From positions 310,001 through 374,000 of the forward strand of contig RCSZ01000008.1 of NCBI GenBank assembly GCA_014898425.1: 64,000 nucleotides of DNA, written 5' to 3'. Under the pieces are notes generated by a model. That model saw only the letters and a list, made by a program, of their open reading frames with translations. It was not told the origin of the DNA and ran no database searches. Both the position numbers and the translations under genes were made by a program. Positions 1 through 10,545 of the stretch are shown in pieces. The stretch's first letter is position 1; every line of letters starts with the position of its first letter. Origin of the DNA: Botryotinia globosa (Eukaryota > Ascomycota > Leotiomycetes > Helotiales > Sclerotiniaceae).

Positions 1-565
1 CTGAATCATAAAGTACAAATATAAATGTAGTCATCATAGGTATACGTGCTTTCGCGATGGTATAAGTTTGAGGAGATGCCATCACCTCAAAGATCTGCCC
101 ACAACCTTTTTCCACGATAGATCTACTCAGTACATTCACCGCCTGTAGAGTGTGTAGCCCATATCTCTTTCCATAGGGCTGCTGAACTCTTTTCATAAGA
201 CAATCCGATGCAAAGATAGATCATCCATCATAATTCGACCGCTTGAATTCTTCACATTGGCACGATGGGCCAGAATGAGGGGGGCGGGCGTGGGCGGGCG
301 TGGGCATGATGATTGCCAGATGGATACGATCAGTGATACATACGGTGGCGATGACCAGGTGGATACGATACCATTATCTAGATAATGGAGGGGTAATTGT
401 TTTGGTGTGGATATACTGACTTGGGCCCGCACACCTTTCCTCCATTTATTATTATTTTTGGATGCGATGATTCTTCTTTTTGTTGGTAGGCGCGAGATCC
501 AGCTTGATTGATTACTACAACATGGTCATTCCGATAGCGAACTTCAGGTCGAGATACTCGGTGCT

Positions 566-739
566 GTCAGTCAGTCAGTAGTCAGTCAGTCAGTAGTCAG
601 TAAGTCAGTAGTCAGTAGTCAGTAAGTCAGTAGTCAGTAAGTCAGTAGTCAGTAAGTCAGTAGTCAGTAGTCAGTAAGTCAGTAGTCAGTAAGTCAGTAG
701 TCAGTAGTCAGTAAGTCAGTAGTCAGTAAGTCAGTAAGT
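566..739. repeat. TCAGTAG / TCAGTAAG minisatellite
   Basis: About 170 bp of interleaved TCAG, TCAGTAG and TCAGTAAG units in an irregular higher-order order. It is purely tandem and non-coding. Length polymorphism between strains is expected. Confidence 0.95.
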
Positions 740-830
740 ATGGAGAAAGTACGTATGTGAGACTTACTTTGGGTTTCAGATTTCTCGGGGAAGGGATGTA
801 CGGCATGTGTGTGTGTGTGTTTTGTGGGGG

Positions 831-858
831 AATGAAGAATGAAGAATGAAGAATGAAA
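831..858. repeat. GAAGAAT short tandem repeat
   Basis: Three to four 7-bp units of GAAGAAT, with a short GT repeat about 15 bp upstream. Confidence 0.85.
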
Positions 859-1200
859 GATGGAAAGTCGAAAAGGTCATGATGAATGTGAGGTTAAAAG
901 AGAAATGGGAAGGTTTAGAGAGTCACCAAACCTCTCCAATTAAAAGGCGGGAAAATAGATCCACTGTGTATGCAGGTAAGAGAAAGAGGAAATCACCTAG
1001 GTTGACAATGACAAAATTGAATGAAGATCTTCAACCCCTCGTTACATTACATTGTGGCTGGATTTGAAAATGGGGATGAGGGCTCAGGGCAGGGAGAAGA
1101 AGGGAAGGAAGTATGTACCGACCTACCTCGTAGTTATCTTCCGCTACCTACCAAAGTGTTGTTGTCAAGGGATGGCTTCAGATGCTTATTGATGATTTGG

Positions 1201-1236
1201 AATAGCAATAGCAATAGCAATAGCAATAGCAATAGC
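1201..1236. repeat. AATAGC hexanucleotide repeat, six units
   Basis: Six perfect AATAGC units. A short open frame runs through them only because the unit is a multiple of three. Confidence 0.95.
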
Positions 1237-1559
1237 AAGAGAACGACTTCATTCATGTAGGTCAATATATTGTGATAGCATGATACTCGAGTACAACTGG
1301 TTCAAGTTTGGAGAAAAGAGAGAAGATATAAAGGTATTGTTCGCACGCTCATTTATGCAAACGAAGATTGGAAGGGTAATTAATGTCAAACCCACTTTTA
1401 GTGGAATCTTACTATTTTTAGAAAATTTATTACTACCTAGGTATTTGGTACACTTTTATCACGTGTATATACTAAATTAGCTTAGCTTAGATTAGGTAAG
1501 CCAGGACCAATATCTTAGCCCTTGACACCATTCTAGTTCATCATCTTTTATTCCATACG

Positions 1560-1863
1560 TAAACCTTATAATATTGAACTATTCTTTTTTCAAAATTCAA
1601 AATTTAAAGTTTTTATTTGCTTTTTAATAGTTTAAATAATTCTATAATATTTAACATTCTCAAACCTTTTTATAGATTCTAAGTAAACTCTAAGTAAACT
1701 CTAAATAAACTTTAAATAAACTTTAAATAGGAATTGAATTTCGAAATCCAATTAAAATCAATAATTTTAATGACATATGATTATTGATGATATTTATATT
1801 TAACAAATTTGTTTATATAAATATTCAATCAATATTATGATTTGATTATCTAAACTTTGAAAG
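1560..1863. repeat. AT-rich island
   Basis: A strongly AT-rich stretch, by eye about 80 percent A+T or more. It includes an 11-bp direct repeat at 1679-1730 (CTAAGTAAACT with one- or two-base variants, about four units). It ends exactly at the target duplication of the solo LTR. It could be a relic of repeat-induced point mutation, but this was not tested. Confidence 0.7.
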
Positions 1864-1990
1864 TGTTGGAACACGTGACTGAGAACGCGTATATAGCTTA
1901 GCAATGCCCCCTTCTACGAAGGGGGCAGACAGAATTATAATACGATTGAACCTAAAATACAATTCCTTAATAAGTCAATCCAACAGAAAG
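1859..1990. mobile_element. Solo LTR (122 bp, copia-like termini) with 5-bp target duplication
   Basis: The element spans 1864-1985, beginning TGTTGGA and ending TCCAACA (7-bp terminal inverted repeat of the TG...CA class). Identical GAAAG pentamers flank it at 1859-1863 and 1986-1990, as expected for LTR integration. Inside, a perfect 10-bp inverted repeat with a 3-nt loop (1905-1914 / 1918-1927) forms a very GC-rich hairpin in otherwise AT-rich DNA. No internal retrotransposon coding sequence is nearby, so this is a solo LTR left by recombination, or the LTR of a miniature (TRIM-like) element. The TGTTGGA start is typical of Ty1/copia LTRs; the family assignment is inferred. Confidence 0.75.
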
Positions 1991-2286
1991 TAGAGAAAAA
2001 TTCATTCATTTTTTAATGTGATTGATAATACTAATTCTTTCAACCTTTATACATATGTACTTGCAATACATCAATGCAGGTTGTTTTATGTGTTAACACT
2101 CGTATCAATCGTGATTAACTTATATCTGTCATGTTGGAATTCGTAGTCATTTTTGTATTGATGACTGGTCCTCATATTGAACGTAGATCGGTACTTGTTA
2201 GTACTGGGTTTACAGCCCTGATGACTGAAGTGGCTAGGGAGGCTCTACGGTGGGCATACGAGTATCGTTGATTAGATAAGAAGAGA

Positions 2287-2310
2287 GGGGGAGGGGGAGG
2301 GGGAGGGGGG
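2287..2310 (+). repeat. G-quadruplex-forming tract
   Basis: Runs of G5, G5, G5 and G6 separated by single A residues: four G tracts with one-base loops, the most stable quadruplex arrangement. It lies in intergenic DNA with no gene within 1.7 kb. Confidence 0.85.
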
Positions 2311-2562
2311 AAGGATGGACGGACGAATGTGTTGTTTGAAGTTTATAAGGCTTTTCCTTACGGCTGGCTACCAGTGGCTGGCTACCAGTGACTGCCCAGG
2401 TGGCTGTTTATCGCCAGTTGAATTGGATCTGATGAGCTCACCGAGGGAATAAATAATGTATTGCGAGTAACATTAATAACTGATTGATCCACTACCGCTT
2501 CCTACCAGGTAATAATAAATAGGTAGGTAGCTTGAGCCTACCTAGGCACAATGCACAACCGG

Positions 2563-2610
2563 GTATATATATATATACAGTATATATATAATATATATAC
2601 AGTATATATA
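2563..2610. repeat. TA dinucleotide repeat
   Basis: Imperfect (TA)n interrupted by two ACAG spacers. Confidence 0.9.
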
Positions 2611-4096
2611 CATACAGGCAATGTGGTAACCACTCATACGAGTACACAGACTTAAATATATTATACAGGACCCCGAAATATGAAATATCGACAGTAGTAA
2701 TGCGATCTCAATTCGAGGAAAAATTATAATTATAATTATAATCATAATCATAATACATAGATCCACGTGATCGTATGTATAATCGATGAATCAATCTCTT
2801 TTGCTGTGTCATTTTTGGTACAGTAATAATAATAACTCTTTCTCTCCAATTCCAAAATCATAATTACCCACCGGAACTTTCACACTAGGACCTTCCGTGA
2901 CGCCGTTCGTTCACTTCAGCCTTCGTCATCGAAATTTCGCATGCCTTAACACTTATAAACACTTAAACACTTAAATTTCTCAGCCGAGAAAATAAAAATC
3001 CACTAAATACTGAATCTAACTAACATAAAAAATTATTTCCTTCCATTCAATTCAACCCTAAAGAATCTGCCTTCACAATTTTAATCTCCATTTTTTTTTC
3101 TTCCTTCAACATCTTCTTCCCTTCCGACCCCATTTGGTACCTGTCCTCATAGAAGTATCGAAGAGAGCCAAAGGTCTTCTCTCATTCGAATACTTACTTT
3201 TCTATTCCAAAGAGAAAATTCTTTACTCTGAGTTTAGAACGACAACCTCTCAGAATAAGATTTCACAGGCAAAGAAGACAGTAACTGACTGTAATACATT
3301 GATTGTCAACCTCTGGGAATTTACATCACGGCTGGCTCATTTTCTCTGGATTTGAATAGGAAAAGACTCATCTCACAGGATTGATCATCTGCTATTTCGA
3401 TTCTCTTCGAAAGGTGCGTGGGGGAATTTCGATGTCCCATTTATGACATTTACTTTTGTGCGGCTTTACATCTGCGCCATTGCGGACCAGACTACTCGGA
3501 GAAGCTGCGTCCCATGTCACATTGATTCACGAAAATTGGTCATGTCATGTTGGAATCACACAGCTAACATTCTACAGTAGATCATAGTTTCCATTCAGTT
3601 GTTCGATCTTACTTTCGCGTTGCCGCCAGCACCACCTGTGCCATCAAACAACTTTTCCGTTTCGTTCCACGACTTACTGCCCGCAGTTCATAAAACGTCG
3701 AAACTTGTCAAAACATCAGTCCTTGATTTCCTTCTTACATCTTCAAGTAATTTCTTGGACTTCGATATTTTGCGAAACTTGCGCGACGAATTAAGTCCTC
3801 ACATTCAAGCAGATACCCCTCATATCCACCGCAAACAAAGTTTCAGCAGCGATCTTCCCAATCCCCATTTTCGCCGTCTGTACTGAGTCGCTTCGATATT
3901 TCTTGAGACGTGATATCTGATCAGCGCATCGGGATAGAAGTGCGGAGAGGTCGAGTCAACCTCTCCGGACGTCCATACTGAGGGTGAAATTTTAGTCACC
4001 TCTCTGTATCTACTTCAAGAATTACAGGTACTATTCGCAAGAATTGGACTTGCTTGATTGAACGAAAGAGTCATACTTTGTGTGATACAATTCATA

Positions 4097-7000
4097 ATGT
4101 CATCGGCAACATCGAAATCCGAGGGCACCCCTACCCCGCCTACATTTTCATATGCGATGGCCGCAAAAGGTCGCGTAACTTCAACTGCAAATTCCGCGAT
4201 GCAATCAAGCCAGGCATCAGCTTCTGGTGTCAGCACACCCGCCAAGGAATCGAATTCCGTATCGAATACACCTTCAGCGTCGGTGAATGGAGCAGCAGCG
4301 TCTGAAAATGGAGATCGAAATACCAATGGTTCCACCGAAGTTCCAAGCAAGAGCGATCCGCTAGGAGTTGGATTAAACACAGATGCGAACCCAACATCAC
4401 AAGTAAGCGCAGGTTCCACTCCAGAATCGCCAAGTGTGGTTGCTACTTCGAGTGCAACAATACCAAAGGAGGAGGAGCTCGCTTTGAATGTAGCTGCGGA
4501 TGATTCCGAGCAAGGATGGGAGAAAGCTGGGCGAAATAGAGAAGAAAAGCCGTCTCCGGAGGCGATCGAGGGCAGAAAGTCTAAAAAGTCCAAGAAGCAA
4601 AAGAAGGACGACAAGGAGGCAGAAAAGGAGAAAGAGAAAGAGAAAGAAAAGGAAGAAGTGAAGGTGCCAGAGGTTCCTCTGGTGCCAGCTCCGCCCCCGG
4701 CTGTTAACTTCTGGGAGCAGCGCAAGGAGGCACATGCCGCAAAGACAAAGTCGAGCCCATCAATACCTCAAACAGCAAATTCCTTCGGTGAAACCTCAAG
4801 TTCCACTCCAACTCCAAAGGGCATCGAATCTAGGCGAAAGGGAAAGGCTTCTGTTGAAGATGAAAAGGCATCGCAGACTGGCAAGGATACCATCTCAAAA
4901 CAAGGCCAAAAGAAAGGCACAGATAGTCTGACTAAGGGAAAGGAGGATTCAACCAAACGACCTGCAAGAGGCAGTAGGAGCTCTGAAGATAAACATAGGA
5001 GTGCTGGTAGCTCATTGCCCCCTCCAGTCGATGACTCTTTGGCATGGCCAACACCGGAAACTGCACTGGAAGAGGAGAAGCGAAAGCTTCAAGAGGAAGA
5101 CAAAGTAAAGAAGGATGAAAAGGATGAGAACCCCTCCAACAAACCAAGGACGAAGGAGAAGTGGGTCCCAGTACCATACACTCCATCAGTCACATTCAAT
5201 ACCCCGCTACCTGTTCGAGGTGGTCGAGGACGAGGTGGTGCTCGTGTAGGCCGTGAGGGCGGACGTACCAGTCATGTACCAAATGGTACTGCTGCAGAGA
5301 AGTTGCCAGGAAGTGCCACTAAGCCTGCCGAGTCTGGCGAAGAACCCGAAAAACGTGGGGTCAGATCATCATCACTTCCACCAAACTCTTCCAAGAGACT
5401 TTCAAATGAAGATGAAGTCAGCCGTGATGCACGCAAGCATACACCAAATGCAGAGAAATCAAAGGGTGGTGCCAACAAGAATGAACCTGTATCACCAACT
5501 GGCTCCGGGCGAACTTCAAGTTCTCCGCAAACCGATAAGGGTAATCAAACCAGTCAGAAAGGACAAGGTGTTGGCGAAGGACAATTCCCGGCAAGATCTG
5601 GCTTTGGCGAACGCAGAAACGATGGCTCCGGAAGCTCTGAGTTCAAAAATGGAAGCAAAGATCAGAGAGCTGAGGGTCGAGCAGAAAGAGGCCGTGGAGG
5701 TTATCGTGGCAGAGGCTCTCACAGTACTTTCGCAAATGGCCATGCTTTTGCCAGTGGCAATAATGCGACTCCTCCTTACCAAGGGCGTCAAAACTCAACA
5801 CCATACAGCCCCCCACCTCAAGGGCCCTTCAGCCACCAATACGCACAAGCTTCTTCCCGTGGCCGCGGTAGCTCAAGATCACAATCTATTCCAAGTGTTG
5901 CCATGTATCCAAGAGGTGGCTACACAAATGGTAATCAACAGATGCCAGCTCTTCAAACCATGTACGACTATGTACCAATGCAGACCATGAGCGCTATGCC
6001 ATACGGTCCTTTTGACGGCCAGTCTGCTACTGTTTTGTCAATGGTGAAGATGCAATTGGAATATTATTTTTCGATAGACAATCTTTGCAAAGACGTCTTC
6101 TTACGGAAACACATGGACTCTCAAGGATTTGTGTTCCTACACTTTGTGGCCGGGTTCAAGAGAATCCAGTCTCTTACATCAGATATTGACATGTTGAGAT
6201 ACGCTTGTCAACAGTCTACCGAGATAGACATAGTCAAGGGCGAGGATGGTATGGATAGAATTAGAAGACGCGATGGTTGGGATCAGTGGGTCATGCCATC
6301 TGAGGAAAGAGAAGAGTCGATGAAGCACAATGATGGGCCAACTACACTTATTCGCGATAACCATGGACCACCAAGCCATATGGGCCAAATGATGATGCCA
6401 GGTCAAGAGATAGTCTCACCAGCCTTCAGCCCCGGTGGAAATGATTATATGAGATATGGCAACGGAACCACCCAAGCGCCTTTGGCTAATGGCAACAATA
6501 ACCACTATCACGAAGAGACACCACTTTCAGCTGCCGTCCCTAACTTTACTCCTGGCCTGTTCCCATTAAACGGAAACACCGTCCCTTCGCCCGATCCTTT
6601 AGCACCAGAAACCACATTCACCGATGAACAGATCGAGGATCTAAATCTAGTGTTTGCACAATCTTCCCGTAAGGCGAGCGATCAAATACCCGCTAGGCAC
6701 CCATACCACAACTCATCTTCAAGAACTTTCTCCAACGGTTCAATTGATGGTAGGTCTATTAATGAGGAGTTGTCCGAAGAGCGCCAAGGTCGACCCTTGG
6801 TCAATGGGTCAAATCCACAAGAAAGGTAAATAATTATAAGCCACCCTGATTTCCACGATGATTTGCCATTCTGACTCGTGTTATTTTAGCTCCTTAGAAG
6901 GCAACTTGAGGGCAATGTCTCCTCATTCAAACTACAGCAATGCCCCAACAGTCATGTGGGTCAAGGATCAAAGACGACAAGCAGCCATCTCCGAATCCAA

Positions 7001-7433
7001 CACCATTGAAAAATATGCCATCTTCCGTGAGAGAGCAACCAGCCTCCGAGAAGCCAGTCAGCCTGGTGAGACTCATAGTGACATGGAGCTTCTTTACAAG
7101 TTCTGGGCCCACTTTTTGTGCAGAAATTTCAATCCAGGCATGTACTACGAGTTTCGCAAATTGGCACTTGAGGATAGCCATAACAACGCCTCTACCGGGA
7201 TGGAGCAATTGATTCTTTACTACGATGAAACCCTCAACAACAAGAAGAAAACTATCAACGAGGTCTTAGCCGGACATTATGTTGATGTTGTCAAGGGCGA
7301 CGATTCTCCAATCCAGCGATCCGCATTTGCGAAACTTCGAACTTCTTTACGCAACGGTGCTCTCGATTTGAAGAGCCGAAAGAGGATCGACAATCTACTG
7401 GATGCTAAGTTGAAGGAACTACTCGAGCAATAG
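4097..7433 (+). CDS. LARP1-type La-motif / DM15 RNA-binding protein
   Basis: Two exons, 4097-6825 and 6890-7433, joined by a 64-nt GT-AG intron, give 1090 aa. The ATG at 4097 is the first in frame; the frame is open upstream only through non-ATG codons. Residues 1-640 are disordered: Lys/Glu-rich, a poly-KE stretch near 170-200, and RGG-like GGRGRGGAR and RGRGG motifs that suggest RNA contact. Residues about 649-738 form a La motif (LEYYFSIDNL, KDVFLRKHMD, GFVFLHFVAGFKRI). From about residue 952 the second exon encodes DM15-like repeats (YAIFRERA, LLYKFWAHFLCRNFN, MYYEFRKLALED). In animals DM15 binds the mRNA cap and 5'TOP motifs, and LARP1 couples TOR to translation. The same role here is inferred from domain content. 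The protein should be cytoplasmic. Confidence 0.93.
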
Positions 7434-8893
7434 ATTCCCTTCCTAATCTTTCTCGATTTCTGTCTCGATACCCTCGTAGCTTGGAGTCGTGATTGGCCAC
7501 CGACCTTGAAGTTACGTACGTGGTTTAACATCTATGTACTCCCTATATCACTCTTACCAAATAGCCCATATCTTCCGAATCGCTTCAACGTGGCACGACT
7601 TTTCATCGCTCCAATTCTGCAACGTTGGCTTTCGCTCGTATGACATGTAGCGATACAGATATTATGATCTGAACAACTTACGTTGACTGTATTTACGAGT
7701 TTTGACATGTGGTTTCTACGGCGTTTAATAGGAGCTATCAGAGGATTGGAGATCTATGGGTTCCGACTACAATTTGAGCTACGAAGCTTCAACCTTCCTT
7801 TTTTTTCTCGGCAGAGTATTGGGTGGGTATGACGAATGACATGGCTTTCTCCTTCATTCATGTTTTGCTTTTTACATGTTCATATTCTGGCATAATCACG
7901 GCATACTTTTTAGTTTCACCACCACCAAAAGTCTTCGACAGACACATTGTCAGTCGGGCATATTGCTTTTTACAAGAAAAATTTGGGGTTTATGCACACG
8001 ATTGATGGTTACAGAAAATGGCTTTTACACTTTTGGCATGTGCATTTGGCAAGTACAAATTACATGTTGCATCCTCTTCTTTTGAATGATGGGAGTGAGG
8101 TAACCAACCCATTGTTTGTTACATAAGATAGAAAACACAAAATTTGGCTGCTACTTTGTATCATAGAAGATTTGACAGCAGCTCTATCTTATATTTGATT
8201 GCAGTTTTTATATATGCTATGTCTTGTCATGTGATTTTGATGAACTAAGGATTGAATAATGGCAGGTTTGTATATTTCTGTGATATGATATGTTGAACCC
8301 TCAAAATGGCAGCAGCAATGGTGCACTAAGGTTGGTTAGTTGTTAATGTGCCTTCCATGTTTGTCAAGTCTTGAAGGGAAACTTTTTATGAACTTTGTTT
8401 ACTCTCAGTGGAATACATTAACCATTCATCTGCCCCCCGTCAAGAACCTCACAAGAATAATCAGGTTTTACAAGCTGTCCCTTAGTACACCAGTAAAGTT
8501 CATGTATTAAGAAGACCATCCATCACCTTGGATGCTCACTACCATCTCAACATCTCTTCTCACATGTTCTCACCAATTCAACTTCATAATACACAGAACC
8601 TATACTACCGACCTGATTCCAAAAAAAGAAGAAGACGGAATCCGGATAAAGCTATTCATCTTCCAACAAAATCCTTCCCCCTCGAACTTTCACTTTCTTT
8701 TCGTTTATTTGGTCATTGAAAGACAACATAAGAGCGAGCACCTTGAGGTTCAACTCATTCTCTTGTATGATCCAAATTTCCATCTTCGCCCTCCTTTCTT
8801 TCTTTTCCAAACGTTAACGTCCTTTCACATATTTTTTCTCGCCGGCGACAACTCAACCAATTGTTGATATCTGTCAACAATTTCCTTTCCATC
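7434..8893. other. Intergenic: LARP1-type 3' region and methyltransferase promoter
   Basis: No gene is supported. The first several hundred bases are probably 3' untranslated sequence. The 100 bp before the next start are pyrimidine-rich (CT tract around 8785-8815), as is common just upstream of fungal starts. Confidence 0.5.
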
Positions 8894-10545
8894 ATGGATT
8901 CTTCAACCAACAATGGCTTCCTCCTTTCTGGCGAGCTTGATAGCTTCAAGAACAAACTAGCTACTCTGAAGGACAATGGTAAAAATCTGAATGTCGAGGA
9001 TCTCGCAAAAGAACTGTTCGGTCTCACCCTGGAAGATGCATCAAATAATTTGGGCATTCGTGATGGTCCCAATGGAGAACGACCCACAAAGGCGTCACAG
9101 CTACTGAAGGTCTATTTGATCCTGTCAGATGAGGAGTGCAAGAGAGTTGTGGAGCTCCGCAGCAGGGTAAGATATTTTTCGTTGACTCTTTTAAGTTCAC
9201 TGCTTCAGTGCTATCTTGTGCCGTGTTAAGTACACACACGCGCTAAGTTAAAGGCAATCGACTTTCTGCTATTCTTCTTCACTTTATTGATTCAAGTTCA
9301 TGTGCGGTCACTGATACTAATTAGCGCGTATAGGGATGGCATGACAACAAAGACGACGGCGATGCGCACTTCAAACAACAACGAGAGCGTGCCGACTCCA
9401 CCACACCAGAGGGTGAACGCGGCTTTTATAAGATGATGCAACAAATCGGAGAGGAAATGCACAATGCTCACAGTATCTTCAGTATACCTTTCGTCCCAGA
9501 TGGTCAGGTCAACATACTCGATCTCTGCATGGCACCTGGAGGTTACACTGCAGCAGCTCTCGATTACCGCAATAGCTTCAAAGCATATGCCATAACATTA
9601 GACCCTAGATGTGGTGGGCACAATGTTATAATCGACACGAACCGCCTCCAGGGTTTTAGATATCATGATATTACAATGTTCAAGGAGTTTTGTCCAAACG
9701 GTAAAGACATCCCCGAAGATTTCAAGTCGAAATTTAGTGACATCAAGCCCTTCACGTTTATCAAATATCATCTTGTATTTGCCGACGGCAAGACTCTTCG
9801 TACGCATGATCGCATTAAGGACACCTACAATGCAAACCTTAGTAAAGAAACAGTGCGATTGCAAACTTCGCAACTGATTCTTGCCATGAATAGGATGCAC
9901 AATGGAGGTACTTTGGTTATGTTATTACATAAGATTGATACATGGCACTCAGCATTCATGTTGTATACATTTTCAAAGTTTGCTAAGGTTGAAGTCTTCA
10001 AGCCTGTTAAGAAGCATGCTACAAGAAGTAGTTTCTACATGATTGCGAAAGATATTAAAATCAATCATCCAGAGACAATCAAGGCTATTGAGGAATGGAA
10101 GGAAGACTGGGTGAGTCCGCCAACTTTTTGGCCATCAAACTACGGCATCCTGCCCATAAATTCGCGAGACGAGCCGTTGTGGAATCTTATTATATCAACA
10201 CGACTAACAGATTCCCCACAGTTTTATGCCACATTTGGAGGTCCGGATAACATGGGTTTAGCCAAGGAGGAGCCAACAAATGAAATCGTTCAAGAACTAC
10301 TCACTGAATTCGGACCAACATTGATTGAATTGGGACACAAGGCTTGGATGATCCAGGCGAATGCATTGAGTCACACTAGTTACGCAGGCTCAACGACTGA
10401 TGGTAAGCTTGAGAGAATTTCTGGCGAAATTAATGAGATAAACGAGAAGCTTAACCTGGAAGTGAAGGTCAAGGAGATTGCCGTGGGCTTGGAGAGTTTG
10501 ATGAATAGTGAAAACGCAGCGAGGCTTGGGAGATTGGTTGAATGA
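8894..10545 (+). CDS. FtsJ-like (RrmJ-type) methyltransferase domain protein
   Basis: Exons 8894-9166 and 9334-10545 with a 167-nt intron (branch-like ACTAAT 18 nt before the acceptor) give 494 aa. The first 91 residues are a helical N-terminal region without recognised domain. SAM motif I is ILDLCMAPGGYT (about 152-163), followed by TLDPRCGGH (179-187). LVFADG (238-243) supplies the expected motif IV Asp, LLHK (287-290) the second Lys, and KP at 314-315 starts the last motif. Aligning this last motif with RrmJ puts Ser324 where the catalytic Glu normally stands. The fold is therefore clear, but whether it is an active 2'-O-methyltransferase is not. The substrate is unknown; family members modify rRNA, tRNA or mRNA caps. 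Confidence 0.88.

Larger units (their letters stand above)
1..4096. other. Repeat-rich intergenic region
   Basis: No gene is supported here. The short open frames lack ATG starts, are biased by simple repeats, or match nothing I recognise. The stretch holds the minisatellite, AT-rich island, solo LTR, G-rich tract and TA repeat listed separately. The last 1 kb before the LARP1-type gene is pyrimidine-rich and probably contains its promoter and a long 5' leader. Confidence 0.6.

Noticed and set aside
566..739. TCAGTAG repeat considered as a CRISPR array or telomeric repeat
   Set aside because: There are no unique spacers, the units differ from fungal telomere repeats, and the organism is eukaryotic.
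3599..3886. 95-codon frame in the leader of the LARP1-type gene
   Set aside because: It begins at TTG and no splice model links it to the main protein, so it is treated as leader sequence.
4015..4735. Long open frames on the minus strand opposite the LARP1-type gene
   Set aside because: They are antisense shadows of Lys/Glu-rich codons in the real gene and show Ser/Phe/Leu runs without domains.
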